A DNA stretch of 47,628 bases from Faecalibacterium sp. CAG:74 (GCA_000437595.1 FR899842.1:1-47628), one strand, 5' to 3'; positions 35,390 through 43,395 are shown, numbered from the stretch's first letter. The notes: generated by a model from the sequence alone, not told the origin. A program made the numbers and translations.

Positions 35390-36175
35390 TTATTCACCTG
35401 TGGTATTTTCCGGCTCATGACCGGGACGGTAGACGATGTCGTCACGCAGACGGTAGAGCGTCGCGCCGCGTGTTTTCTTGCAGAATGTACTCGCCCACCA
35501 CTCCACGCTCTTCACCTCGTCGAACTGCACCAAGCCGTAACGGATGCCCTTCTTCTTGCCGCCGCGCATGTTGCTGTCCATCCAGTGGATTTCGTCCGTC
35601 TCCGGATCGTAACCGAGCATGATGGCGCTGTGTGCGCCCGTACCGTACTCGTACTTCGCGGACATTTGAAAGTAGTCGCCGCGCTGTGCCTGCCGCATGA
35701 AGTCGCACGCCAGCGCCATATTTTCCTCCTCGGACAGATTTTTGTCGTACTTGAACTGCGCCGCAATGTAGAACGGATTCCCCTTCTCCGGCGAAATATC
35801 CTCCCACTCGATGCCGTAGCTGTACGGCTTGCTCTTTGCCGCGGACAGATTGTTCGGCACAAGCAGCTGAACGTCCGGGTATTCCGCCATGCAGAAATCG
35901 TCGCGATTCTGGCGGAAAAGGTACGTTGTAAAGTTCTTGCAGACGTAAATATCGCGCTTGTAGTGTGCGCGCTGACTCTTGCCGTTCGCCTTAATATACA
36001 GTTCCTGCCCCAGCGCGATAATGCGGTTAATCAGGTCATCACGCGCGGTCAGCGTGTCGTCCGACGTCTCTTCCGCCGCTCCGGTCGTCGGCTCGTCGAG
36101 GTACACATCTTCCGCCAGTGCGCAGGAAAAAAGCATCAGCAGTGCCGTCAAAAACGCTGCTCCCCGCTTCCACAT
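35390..36175 (-). CDS. Secreted cysteine-peptidase/amidase-like protein
   Basis: 261 residues. An N-terminal signal peptide (KRGAAFLTALLMLFSCALA) is followed by an acidic stretch. The body has a Cys motif, IYVCKNFTTYLFRQN (about 85-100), a His motif, YGTGAHSAIMLGYDPET (about 185-200), and a following polar HWMDSN. This Cys...His...Asp/Asn order is that of NlpC/P60, CHAP and other papain-like folds, so a wall amidase or peptidase is a reasonable inference, but I do not recognise the family. GAGGTGA precedes ATG 36175. It has its own promoter and terminator. Confidence 0.65.
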   Translation of the reverse strand: MWKRGAAFLTALLMLFSCALAEDVYLDEPTTGAAEETSDDTLTARDDLINRIIALGQELYIKANGKSQRAHYKRDIYVCKNFTTYLFRQNRDDFCMAEYPDVQLLVPNNLSAAKSKPYSYGIEWEDISPEKGNPFYIAAQFKYDKNLSEEENMALACDFMRQAQRGDYFQMSAKYEYGTGAHSAIMLGYDPETDEIHWMDSNMRGGKKKGIRYGLVQFDEVKSVEWWASTFCKKTRGATLYRLRDDIVYRPGHEPENTTGE

Positions 36176-36217
36176 AAAAATCACCTCATCCGTTTTCAAG
36201 CCGCCTGTCACGCTTCC

Positions 36218-36246
36218 ATTGTACTCTAAGGAGCGCGTTTTTTCAA
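36218..36246 (-). promoter_or_regulatory. Promoter of the secreted cysteine-peptidase-like gene
   Basis: On the minus strand, -35 TTGAAA (36241-36246), 17-bp spacer, -10 TACAAT (36218-36223). It starts 19 bp from the end of repeat copy 3. Confidence 0.7.
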
Positions 36247-36264
36247 GGCTTGATGCGAAGTTTT

Positions 36265-36425
36265 ATACTATTTCCAGATAAGAATGCGCCAAGATGCGCC
36301 GCGAATTTTTCATTCTGGCTAACGTGAATGAAACGCAGCGTAGCAGCGCTACGCTAAGTGGAATGAGCGGACGCCAACGGGGAAAAGGCGCAAGCAGATG
36401 GCGCAGGTGAATCTGGAAATAGTAT
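36265..36425 (+). repeat. TIR repeat element, copy 3 (161 bp)
   Basis: Perfect 15-bp inverted ends (36265-36279 and 36411-36425). The sequence is nearly identical to copy 1 but without the 41-bp duplication, so this is probably the basic form. The central AGCGTAGC-AGC-GCTACGCT hairpin is intact. The right end again makes a TAA (36427-36425 on the minus strand) in frame with the adjacent permease gene, eight codons after its present stop. Confidence 0.85.
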
Positions 36426-36451
36426 TACATTCGCCGGATGAGGTGCTTTCT

Positions 36452-38182
36452 TTACGGCTCGATGGCGCTGAAGCGCTTTTCACCGACCTTGTGCAAAATT
36501 AGAATAGATACGCCCGCTTCCGCCGCCATCAGCAGCGCTGCAACCGCACTGCGCAGCCCGACCGCGTGTTCCGCGGCGAAGCGCATGAGCATCGACGGGG
36601 CTTCCATGTCCTGCGCGGCGCTGGACAGCACCATCATGCCGACCACGCCCGCCACCGGAATCAGCGCCACCAGCAGCACGACAAGCATACAAATCATCTG
36701 ATTCATGTTCTGCTTCATCACCTGCTGCTCGGTCTGCCAGTGCAGAATCGGGCGCGATGCGTCGATGGTCAACGCGATGCAGCCCGTCGCGAGGCTGAAC
36801 AGATTCGCCAGCACGACCGCGCCCAGCACAGCGCCCAGATAATGCGTCCCCAGCAGTGCGGCGACGGCAATGCCCATCAGCAGAATCGCCGCGCCGTTAA
36901 TCGTCAGGCTGACGGAGAGCTTCGCCCAGAGCTGCGTGCGCGGCGAAACCGGGATGTACTTGGCAATCGGCATCCGTCCGCCCTCCCGGGAAATCGCGGT
37001 GGCGATAATCGGGTTGACCCAGCTGATGAACATCAGCAGCGCCGTCAGGATAAGCATGACGTCCATCGGGCTGACCGAATCCTGCATCAGCCGCAGCAGG
37101 AAATTCCACGACACTTCGCTGTCCTGCTCGGAAGACATGCCGACACTCATGCCGATGAGCATAATCGGCAGCATCATCGCGCCCAGAACGCCATTGAGCA
37201 GATAGACCGGGACTTTGAGGATTTCGTTCCATTCGCGGCGGTAAATCGCCATGAAGGGGCTGTGCGCGCGGAACGTCTTGTCCGTCACGCGAACGCGCCG
37301 CGCCTTGCGGCTGCCCTCATTCTGCCGGAGCGTCGTATCCAGATAGCTGCCGCCGACGAGCGCAATCACCAGCGCCGCGCCGCCGATGGACACCGCCAGA
37401 AATGCCAGCCATTGCAGCCAATCGCCTGCAATGCCATCCACCGCCCACGCAACCGGCGGGAACGCGTGGATGAAGGCGCGCAGCATCGGCTGAACGCCAG
37501 TCAGCATCTGCGCGAAGAACGCCGCATCCGCATCCTCCGGGATTTTGGGGAGAATCGACCATTCCAGCCCCAGCACGACGACGAGCATCAGCACCGTCCC
37601 CAGCACGACCCAGACTTCCTTATGCCGGGTCAGCGACGTGAAGCGCCCCAGAATGCTTGCCAGCAGGAGCGAAATCGTCAGCGGAATGCAGTTGACTGCC
37701 AGCAGCACGGGCACCATCCGCAGATAGTACGTCCAATCCGCCGCGTAGTGAATCCCGTAGAGGACGACGGCGGGCGCGGCAATCAGGAGCGAAAAGAGCA
37801 GTTCACTGACGTAGACTTCCGTCCACTTTGCCGCCAGCACAGTTCGGCTCGTCAGCGGCAGATACGCCATGGACGCTGTGTCGCGCGAAAAGTACAGCGC
37901 AGCAAGCATTTGAAAGACGCTGAACAGCAGCGCTGTCACCATTGCCAGCAGAATCGCCAGCCCCGGCAGCATTTCGGGCGCATTCAGCATTTCAAACGCA
38001 CTGAACATGCTGAACTCCATGAAAATGACGAAGCCGGCCAGCGTCAGCATCCCCAGCAGCGCCAGCGGATAGAGAATCAACCGGGAAATGTCGATTTTCC
38101 CGTTTGGCTTGCGCATGGCGCCGCGGAAGCCAGCCAGCAGATTCCGCAGGTTCAGGCGCAGCAGCAGCAAGTACGATTTCAT
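36452..38182 (-). CDS. ABC transporter permease (ABC-2-like)
   Basis: 576 residues with about a dozen hydrophobic segments, including LILYPLALLGMLTLAGFVIF, LLFSLLIAAPAVVLYGIHYA, LAFLAVSIGGAALVIALVG, GAAILLMGIAVAALLGTHYL and MICMLVVLLVALIPVAGVVG. It is the membrane partner of the ATPase gene upstream, whose stop overlaps this start by ATGA. The size and two-half layout fit large ABC exporters of unknown cargo in Clostridia. The present TAA follows KRFSAIEP. The frame then continues for eight codons (RKHLIRRM) to a second TAA that is the edge of repeat copy 3, so the C-terminus may have been shortened by a recent nonsense change. Confidence 0.88.
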   Translation of the reverse strand: MKSYLLLLRLNLRNLLAGFRGAMRKPNGKIDISRLILYPLALLGMLTLAGFVIFMEFSMFSAFEMLNAPEMLPGLAILLAMVTALLFSVFQMLAALYFSRDTASMAYLPLTSRTVLAAKWTEVYVSELLFSLLIAAPAVVLYGIHYAADWTYYLRMVPVLLAVNCIPLTISLLLASILGRFTSLTRHKEVWVVLGTVLMLVVVLGLEWSILPKIPEDADAAFFAQMLTGVQPMLRAFIHAFPPVAWAVDGIAGDWLQWLAFLAVSIGGAALVIALVGGSYLDTTLRQNEGSRKARRVRVTDKTFRAHSPFMAIYRREWNEILKVPVYLLNGVLGAMMLPIMLIGMSVGMSSEQDSEVSWNFLLRLMQDSVSPMDVMLILTALLMFISWVNPIIATAISREGGRMPIAKYIPVSPRTQLWAKLSVSLTINGAAILLMGIAVAALLGTHYLGAVLGAVVLANLFSLATGCIALTIDASRPILHWQTEQQVMKQNMNQMICMLVVLLVALIPVAGVVGMMVLSSAAQDMEAPSMLMRFAAEHAVGLRSAVAALLMAAEAGVSILILHKVGEKRFSAIEP

Positions 38183-38916
38183 GCCTGTTTCTCCTCCGAT
38201 TCGGTCAGTTCGAGGAAAAGCTGCTCCAGCGACGCGCCCTTTTCGCCCGATCGCAGCGCCTCCAGCGTCCCCTGCGCAACCAGACGTCCCTTGTCGATAA
38301 TGGCAATCTCGTCGCAGAGCTTCTCCGCCACCTCCAGCACATGCGTGGAGAAGAAAACCGTGTTCCCCTTCTCGCAGTGCTTGCGCATTTCTTCCTTGAG
38401 GATGTGCGCCGCGCGCGGGTCAAGCCCCACCATCGGCTCATCCAGCACCCAGACTGGCGGCTGATGCACCAAAGCGCCGATAATCGTCAGCTTCTGCTTC
38501 ATGCCGCGCGAGTAGGACTTAATCTGCTCACCCGCCGCGTTTTCCAGCTCAAACAGCGCCAGATACTTCTCGATATGCGCCTTGCGCTCCTGCGCGCCAA
38601 CGCCGTAAACATCCGCCATAAAGTTCAGGTACTCCATCCCCGTCAGGCGGTCATACAGTTCGTGGCTGTCCGGAACGAAACCAATCATCCGCTTAGCGGC
38701 AATCGGATCATCCTTCATCGACACGCCGCCGATGGTCACGCTGCCGCTCGTGGGCTGCAAAATACCCGTCAGCAGACGAATCGTGGTCGTTTTGCCTGCC
38801 CCATTCGGCCCGATAAAGCCGAACAGCTGCCCCTTGCCAACGTGCAGCGTCAGGTCATCCACCGCGCGAACGCTGCTCTTGCCGTACTGCTTCACCACAT
38901 GGTCAAAATCAATCAT
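38179..38916 (-). CDS. ABC transporter ATP-binding protein
   Basis: 245 residues. Walker A GPNGAGKTT at about 37-45, Q-loop region GFVPDSHELYDRLTGMEY, signature SYSRGMKQKLTI, Walker B VWVLDEPMVGLDP and switch His in FFSTHVLEVAEKL are all present, so ATP hydrolysis should be intact. It resembles the drug and bacteriocin exporter class (DrrA/CcmA-like). GGGAGG lies about eight bases before the ATG. With the overlapping permease gene it forms a two-gene exporter operon with its own promoter. The cargo is unknown. Confidence 0.95.
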   Translation of the reverse strand: MIDFDHVVKQYGKSSVRAVDDLTLHVGKGQLFGFIGPNGAGKTTTIRLLTGILQPTSGSVTIGGVSMKDDPIAAKRMIGFVPDSHELYDRLTGMEYLNFMADVYGVGAQERKAHIEKYLALFELENAAGEQIKSYSRGMKQKLTIIGALVHQPPVWVLDEPMVGLDPRAAHILKEEMRKHCEKGNTVFFSTHVLEVAEKLCDEIAIIDKGRLVAQGTLEALRSGEKGASLEQLFLELTESEEKQA

Positions 38917-38945
38917 TTTCTCAAACCTCCCTGCTTGATAAGTCT

Positions 38946-38974
38946 ATTATATCGCCGAACTTTTCACAATGCAA
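38946..38974 (-). promoter_or_regulatory. Promoter of the ABC exporter operon
   Basis: On the minus strand, -35 TTGCAT (38969-38974), 17-bp spacer, -10 TATAAT (38946-38951). Confidence 0.8.
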
Positions 38975-39015
38975 GACATTTTGTCTGAAAACCGACATTC
39001 TGCGCCTGAATTGTC

Positions 39016-39090
39016 ATACTATTTCCAGATGAAAATGCGCCAGAAGGGAAAAGGCGCAAGCAGATGGCGCAGTTGAATGTGGAAATAGCA
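39016..39090 (+). repeat. TIR repeat element, copy 4 (75-bp deletion form)
   Basis: Perfect left end ATACTATTTCCAGAT (39016-39030), then GCGCCAGAAGGGAAAAGGCGCAA and the right end GGAAATAGCA (39081-39090). The middle of the element, including the central hairpin, is missing. Unlike the others, it does not touch a stop codon. Confidence 0.75.
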
Positions 39091-39105
39091 ACATGTACGG
39101 CACAC

Positions 39106-39147
39106 AAAAAGCGCCCCGACACTTTTCCAAGCATCAGGACGCTTTTT
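39106..39147 (-). terminator. Terminator of the ferredoxin gene
   Basis: On the minus strand a 14-pair stem with two G-T pairs (39134-39147 with 39106-39119), whose 3' arm ends in five T. Confidence 0.8.
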
Positions 39148-39172
39148 CTGCATCAGCAATCCAGACAGGGAA

Positions 39173-39343
39173 TTACGCCTGTGCGGGCGCACCAACGGGG
39201 CAGACTTCGGCGCAAGCACCGCATTCCACGCACACGTCGGGATCAATCTGGTACTGGGTGTCGCCCTCGGAGATCGCGTTCACCGGGCAGCCCTCGGCGC
39301 AAGCGCCGCACATGATGCAAGCATCAGAAATCTTGTAAGCCAT
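39173..39343 (-). CDS. 2[4Fe-4S] ferredoxin
   Basis: 56 residues, the classical clostridial ferredoxin size. Two CxxCxxCxxxCP motifs, CIMCGACAEGCP at about 9-20 and CVECGACAEVCP at about 38-49, each supply the ligands of a [4Fe-4S] cluster. It is a low-potential electron carrier for fermentation, and NfnAB encoded 5 kb away uses such a partner. AAGGAGG lies nine bases before ATG 39343. It is monocistronic, with a promoter and terminator. Confidence 0.96.
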   Translation of the reverse strand: MAYKISDACIMCGACAEGCPVNAISEGDTQYQIDPDVCVECGACAEVCPVGAPAQA

Positions 39344-39403
39344 GCGGAATATCCTCCTTGTGAATCTTATACTTGGTTTATCAACGCACTGGTTGATGGC
39401 AAT

Positions 39404-39432
39404 ATCATATCACGAATTGCCGCGAATTGCAA
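39404..39432 (-). promoter_or_regulatory. Promoter of the ferredoxin gene
   Basis: On the minus strand, -35 TTGCAA (39427-39432), 17-bp spacer, -10 TATGAT (39404-39409). The leader contains a small TCAAC/GTTGA hairpin. Confidence 0.75.
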
Positions 39433-39472
39433 GCCCCAGCAGCTTCCTTTGGGGCAAAATCGTTCGTGGGAT

Positions 39473-40789
39473 TTAGATGGTGTCGTCATCCTCGTCCAGC
39501 GGAATCAACGGCATTTCCATGGCATCCTCGACGGCTTCTTCCACCGCTTCGGTGCTTGCTGAAAGGGGCGTCTCAGCACCCGCTGCGAATTCTTCCACGA
39601 CCGTCTCCACGGCTTCGCACGCAGCCGCCGGTGCCGCTTCCGGCATGGCGATGGTTTCCTCGCTTACGGGCGCTTCCTGCACGGGCTGTTCAATGACCTC
39701 ATCCGCCGTATCCGCACTGTTCTGCGCAGCGCGGAGCGCCTGCTCGACCGCCATCTTCCACGGGCTGACGGCAGGTTTGGGCGCTTCAGCGGGCTTTTCC
39801 GGCTTCGGGGCTTCCGGCTGCTTCTCCACCTTCATCGGCTTTTCAGGACGCATCGGACGCTCTGCGCGCGGCGGACGTTCCGGGCAGGCGGGGCATTCCT
39901 TGATTTCCGCAGCTTCAGGAGTATCCTGCTTCTGCTCCGGCTTCTCCGCACGCTGTGCTTCCGGGCGCGGCGCATTCTGCGGGGTCAAGCGCTGCACGTC
40001 GGTCGCAGGGTACTCCTTGATTTCAAAGCTGTCGCCCTTCTTGATGCGCACCTTGACCGATTCAGTGATGATTTTCAATTCGCACACGACGCCCACGCCG
40101 TCTGGCGTCATGACTTCCTTTCCCTCTTTGGGCATGGACTTGCGGATTTCCTCGTAAGTATCCTGCTCGTACTTCAGGCAGCACATGAGACGACCGCAGA
40201 CGCCGCTGATTTTGATGGGGTTGAGCGACAGATTCTGTTCCTTCGCCATCTTGATGGACACAGGCTGGAAGTCGCCAAGGAACGTGCCGCAGCAAATCGG
40301 GCGGCCGCAGGGGCCGAGTCCGCCGAGCATCTTCGCTTCGTCGCGGACGCCAATCTGCCGCAGCTCAATGCGCGTCTTGAACACACCCGCCAAGTCCTTG
40401 ACCAGGCTGCGGAAGTCCACACGCCCGTTCGCCGTAAAGTAGAACAGAATCGTCTTGTTGTCAAACGTATATTCGACGCTGACCAGCTTCATATCCAGCT
40501 TGTGGTCGGCAATCTTTTTCTGGCAGATGGTGAAGGCTTCCTTCTCCGCCGCCTTATTCTCCTTGTCGTGGAGGATGTCCTCTTCCGTCGCGATGCGGAC
40601 AACCTGCTTGAGCGGCGCGGTCAGCTTCGTGTCGTCAATTTCGCGCACTTCTGTGACGACCTCGCCAAACTCAATGCCTCGCGTCGTCTCAACAATCACA
40701 AAATCACCCGGCGTGGGCCAGAGCGCACCGGGCGTGAAAAAATACAGCTTCCCTGCGTTCTCAAATCGAACGCCAATTACGTTGACCAT
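39473..40789 (-). CDS. ricT: PSP1-domain regulatory protein RicT (YaaT)
   Basis: 438 residues. The N-terminal 260 residues are a YaaT/RicT PSP1 protein: VIGVRFENAGKLYFF, IEFGEVVTEVREI, and the Cys-rich core GLGPCGRPICCGTFL and ISGVCGRLMCCLKYE, which supplies Fe-S ligands. In Bacillus subtilis it forms the Y complex with RicA and RicF, which directs RNase Y in mRNA processing. The last 170 residues are a long Pro/Glu/Ala/Lys-rich tail with no fold, unusual for the family. GGAGG lies about 13 bases before ATG 40789, within the old end of holB. A GCCCC/GGGGC hairpin follows the stop. It is third in darA-holB-ricT. Confidence 0.92.
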   Translation of the reverse strand: MVNVIGVRFENAGKLYFFTPGALWPTPGDFVIVETTRGIEFGEVVTEVREIDDTKLTAPLKQVVRIATEEDILHDKENKAAEKEAFTICQKKIADHKLDMKLVSVEYTFDNKTILFYFTANGRVDFRSLVKDLAGVFKTRIELRQIGVRDEAKMLGGLGPCGRPICCGTFLGDFQPVSIKMAKEQNLSLNPIKISGVCGRLMCCLKYEQDTYEEIRKSMPKEGKEVMTPDGVGVVCELKIITESVKVRIKKGDSFEIKEYPATDVQRLTPQNAPRPEAQRAEKPEQKQDTPEAAEIKECPACPERPPRAERPMRPEKPMKVEKQPEAPKPEKPAEAPKPAVSPWKMAVEQALRAAQNSADTADEVIEQPVQEAPVSEETIAMPEAAPAAACEAVETVVEEFAAGAETPLSASTEAVEEAVEDAMEMPLIPLDEDDDTI

Positions 40790-40895
40790 TTGCTTTTTTC
40801 CTCCATCAGGCTCAGCAGCAGCCGTTCGACCACTGCCTGCCATGTCACCTGATTCGCCCGCATCTGCCGTGCCTGTGCAACGGCATCCAGCAGAC

Positions 40896-40971
40896 GCATC
40901 ATGGCGGATAATTCTCCCTCGCGGCTGAACCACGCATCATGGCTGATAATCCTCCCGCGCGGCTGAACCGC
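40896..40971 (+). repeat. 38-bp tandem duplication at the holB 3' end
   Basis: Units 40896-40933 and 40934-40971 match at 34 of 38 positions. Because 38 is not a multiple of three, the second unit shifts the reading frame of holB and brings in the stop codon at 40899-40901. Confidence 0.9.
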
Positions 40972-41864
40972 TGCCACGCCGCCGGATAAGGCGTCACGGC
41001 GCTTTCGCTCCGCTGCCCCAAATGGCACAGCAGCAGCGTCCGCAGCATGTCCTCCACATCGTCGAGCAGCTCTTCCGCGTCGTCCTTGCGGTCTTTCCAT
41101 GTGCTGGATATGCGCAGAATATCGCTCCGCCGCTCCAAGGCGAAGAAATCGCGCATGACCTCGCTCCGCCGCTGCCAATACTGTTCGTCGCCCGCGACCG
41201 CCAGCGCTTTGCCGATTGATCCGCCGCTGACATGCAGTGCCTCCTGCGCGCGCTGACCCGTCACGCCGTGCTTTTCCAATACGGACAGCACCGTTCGGTC
41301 ATCCCACGGATGCAGCTTCAGTTCGCGGCAGCGGCTGACAATCGTCGGCAGCAGTAGCGACGGCGATTCCGTCATCAGCAGAAAAATCGTGCCCGGCACA
41401 GGCTCTTCCAGCGTTTTGAGCAGGGCGTTCTGCGCGGGTGGATTCATCTTGTCTGCCTGTTCAATCAGCACAACACGCCGTCCGCCCTCGAATGTGTGGC
41501 GGGCCGTAATCGCAATCAGCGCACGGATTTCATCCACCGGGATGGACTTCATGTCCGGGCGCACGTCCGGGCTAATCGGTTTGCCGGGCGCAATGATGAC
41601 CAAGTCCGCGTGCGTCCCATCCCGCACCTGCTGGCACGCCCGACACACACCACAGGGACGTTTCTCTCCCTCCGGCGCCTGACAGAGCCAATACTGCGCC
41701 AGCAGCCGCGCCAGCGTCCGCTTGCCCATGCCTTCCAGCCCGGTGATGAGGTACGCGTGAACGAACGTGCCGTCGTGCAGCGTGCGCATCAAGCCATCAT
41801 AAACAGCGCCCTGTCCCTGAAAATCGCTCAGAACGGGCGCTGCATTCCCTGTCTGTGCCGCCAT
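40899..41864 (-). CDS. holB: DNA polymerase III subunit delta' with altered C-terminus
   Basis: 321 residues, a clamp-loader subunit. The N-terminal AAA+ domain has a P-loop-like GLEGMGKRTLA, a zinc module (CQAPEGEKRPCGVCRAC), the VVLIEQADKMNPPAQNALLK segment and the SRC motif (TIVSRCRELKL). The C-terminus is abnormal. After PAAWQRFSRAGGLSAMMR, a 38-bp tandem duplication changes the frame and the protein ends within 12 residues. In the other frame the expected ending continues (SREGELSAMMRLLDAVAQAR, then VTWQAVVERLLLSLMEEK) to a stop at 40777. Removing one unit restores a continuous 349-residue frame. The protein may still work, since domains I-II are intact. GAGGGAG precedes ATG 41864. Confidence 0.88.
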   Translation of the reverse strand: MAAQTGNAAPVLSDFQGQGAVYDGLMRTLHDGTFVHAYLITGLEGMGKRTLARLLAQYWLCQAPEGEKRPCGVCRACQQVRDGTHADLVIIAPGKPISPDVRPDMKSIPVDEIRALIAITARHTFEGGRRVVLIEQADKMNPPAQNALLKTLEEPVPGTIFLLMTESPSLLLPTIVSRCRELKLHPWDDRTVLSVLEKHGVTGQRAQEALHVSGGSIGKALAVAGDEQYWQRRSEVMRDFFALERRSDILRISSTWKDRKDDAEELLDDVEDMLRTLLLCHLGQRSESAVTPYPAAWQRFSRAGGLSAMMRGSAARENYPP

Positions 41865-41875
41865 TTGACGCTCCC

Positions 41876-42205
41876 TCAAAGTTTCATAAACTGATCGACT
41901 GTCAGGACGAACACTGTCGCACCGCCAACCGTCACTTCCATCGGGAAAGACGTGTAGACATTGCTCGCGCCGCCCATCGGCGTCGGGGATGCCGCCATCT
42001 GCTTCCGCGACTTGCAGACTTTCTCGATAATATCCAGCGTTCCCTGCAGCTTCGCGTCATCCACGCCGATGAGCAGCGTCGTGTTTCCCGCACGCAGAAA
42101 ACCGCCGGTCGTCGCCAGCTTCGTCACGCCGATTCCGGCTTTCATCAGCTGATTCACCAGCCGGGAGGCATCTTCATCCTGCACGATTGCAATAATCAGT
42201 TTCAT
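41876..42205 (-). CDS. darA: Cyclic-di-AMP receptor DarA/PstA
   Basis: 109 residues of the PII-like DUF970 family, which binds c-di-AMP as a trimer. Landmarks are KLIIAIVQDEDASRLVNQLM at the start, GIGVTKLATTGGFLRAGNTTLLIGV (read in parts) with the conserved Thr and Gly ligands, and the C-terminal GGATVFVLTVDQFMKL. The B-loop is short, as in the family. The downstream target in most bacteria is still unclear. AAAGGAG lies eight bases before ATG 42205. It is first in darA-holB-ricT, as in Bacillus subtilis. With the PII-like gene at 11.9 kb and the Amt-PII fusion, the window has three PII-fold sensors. Confidence 0.95.
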   Translation of the reverse strand: MKLIIAIVQDEDASRLVNQLMKAGIGVTKLATTGGFLRAGNTTLLIGVDDAKLQGTLDIIEKVCKSRKQMAASPTPMGGASNVYTSFPMEVTVGGATVFVLTVDQFMKL

Positions 42206-42242
42206 TTGCCGGTCTCCTTTCGGGCGCATAAGCCCCTTTGAT

Positions 42243-42283
42243 AGTATACAGCATCCCCGCGCAAATTTCAAGGGTTCGCGGGG
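42243..42283 (-). promoter_or_regulatory. Promoter of darA-holB-ricT with flanking inverted repeat
   Basis: On the minus strand, -35 TTGAAA (42266-42271), 17-bp spacer, -10 TATACT (42243-42248). A perfect inverted repeat, CCCCGCG (42255-42261) and CGCGGGG (42277-42283), brackets the -35. Confidence 0.7.
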
Positions 42284-42306
42284 ACAAATGCGCCATCATG
42301 CCGCAG

Positions 42307-42333
42307 AAAAAGGGGCGGCGCGTACCGTCCCCC
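42307..42333 (-). terminator. Terminator of the secreted unknown gene
   Basis: On the minus strand GGGG..CGG (42325-42333) pairs with CCGCCCC (42312-42318), then five T (A run 42307-42311). It begins one base after the stop codon. Confidence 0.7.
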
Positions 42334-42334
42334 G

Positions 42335-43327
42335 TTACAGCGCGTGATTCATCAGCGCTTTCATGGCGTTGAGCGTATCCTGATTTTCCGGTTTATTCAT
42401 CCCGAAACGCGTCACATACGGGTTTGCCGTACTGAAAGACATCAGGTTGTTGACGTAGAGCAGCGCCACGCGGTCGTCGCCGAAATAATCCGAAATGCGG
42501 AACGGCTTGCCGAAGGCAAACGGCGATTCAATGCGCCGCGGCGTCAGGCGATGCACCTCCTCCGTGCTGCGGAAGAAGGTGAAGAACTCGCGGTAGACAT
42601 GCACCTGATCCCACTGACTGTCCGGGTCAAGGTCTTCGGAGCAGAAATAATCCACCTGCGCCCAATCGCCGTCCACCGTCACGGTCACATAGCCAAGATG
42701 CCAGGTGTCGTTCGCAATCATGTCGAACACCTGCGTGCCCTGCTGGCTCAAGTCAACGACAGAGAAGCGGTACCACTCGTCCGTCAGCTCATCGCAAGCC
42801 TCCTTGAACTGCGGGCCGAACGAGCAAACCTCCGCCTTGTTGTACCACGCGTACTTTGCTGCCTTCAAGTCCTCTTCCGTCTTCCAGTCGCGCAGGGAAA
42901 TGTAGTCCAGCCCCAGCTCCGGCACATAGGTCACATCGAAATCCACCTGCGTGACCGTTTCGCCGTTGACCTTGACGTCCAGCCGATGCGTCACGCCGCC
43001 GTCATGTCCGGTGTTGTCGCCGTAATTCTTGAAATTCCACCAGATGCGCTGCTGACCGTCGTCCGCGCCGATTTCGCCCTGCAGTGGTGTGGACTGATCC
43101 CACGAAACGGTCGCGTCCTCCCATTCGTCGCCGTTCTTCCGGCTGATTGACCATGTTACGTCGTCGCCCTGCGGCGTGATGGTGAAAAGCGTACGCGGCA
43201 GGAAGAACGGCACAAGCACGTCGTGCTCCTGCAGGATGCTGTCCACCTTCGGGGATGCCGCAATCGCCACGGTGCAAAACGTCACCAGCAGCACCAATGC
43301 CAATACCAGTCGCTTGCCTTTGCTCAT
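42335..43327 (-). CDS. Secreted protein of unknown function
   Basis: 330 residues. A signal peptide (KGKRLVLALVLLVTFCTVAIA) is followed by a beta-rich, Trp- and Asp-rich body. Segments such as LVPFFLPRTLFTITPQGDDV, VSWDQSTPLQGEIGADDGQQ and VKVNGETVTQVDFDVTYVPE suggest Ig-like or lipocalin-like sheets. No catalytic motif or lipobox is evident. AGGAGGGG lies seven bases before the ATG. It is monocistronic, with a strong promoter and a terminator. I do not recognise the family. Confidence 0.8.
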   Translation of the reverse strand: MSKGKRLVLALVLLVTFCTVAIAASPKVDSILQEHDVLVPFFLPRTLFTITPQGDDVTWSISRKNGDEWEDATVSWDQSTPLQGEIGADDGQQRIWWNFKNYGDNTGHDGGVTHRLDVKVNGETVTQVDFDVTYVPELGLDYISLRDWKTEEDLKAAKYAWYNKAEVCSFGPQFKEACDELTDEWYRFSVVDLSQQGTQVFDMIANDTWHLGYVTVTVDGDWAQVDYFCSEDLDPDSQWDQVHVYREFFTFFRSTEEVHRLTPRRIESPFAFGKPFRISDYFGDDRVALLYVNNLMSFSTANPYVTRFGMNKPENQDTLNAMKALMNHAL

Positions 43328-43362
43328 GGGTGTCCCCTCCTATCTCTTCTCTTGCCACTTCC

Positions 43363-43391
43363 ATTATACACCTATTTTTCTGATTTGTCGA
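43363..43391 (-). promoter_or_regulatory. Promoter of the secreted unknown gene
   Basis: On the minus strand, -35 TCGACA (43386-43391), 17-bp spacer, -10 TATAAT (43363-43368). Confidence 0.8.
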
Positions 43392-43395
43392 GCGC

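Noticed and set aside
40777..41178. A separate 133-codon gene at the holB 3' end
   Set aside because: Its second half is the displaced C-terminus of holB after the 38-bp duplication, not an independent gene.
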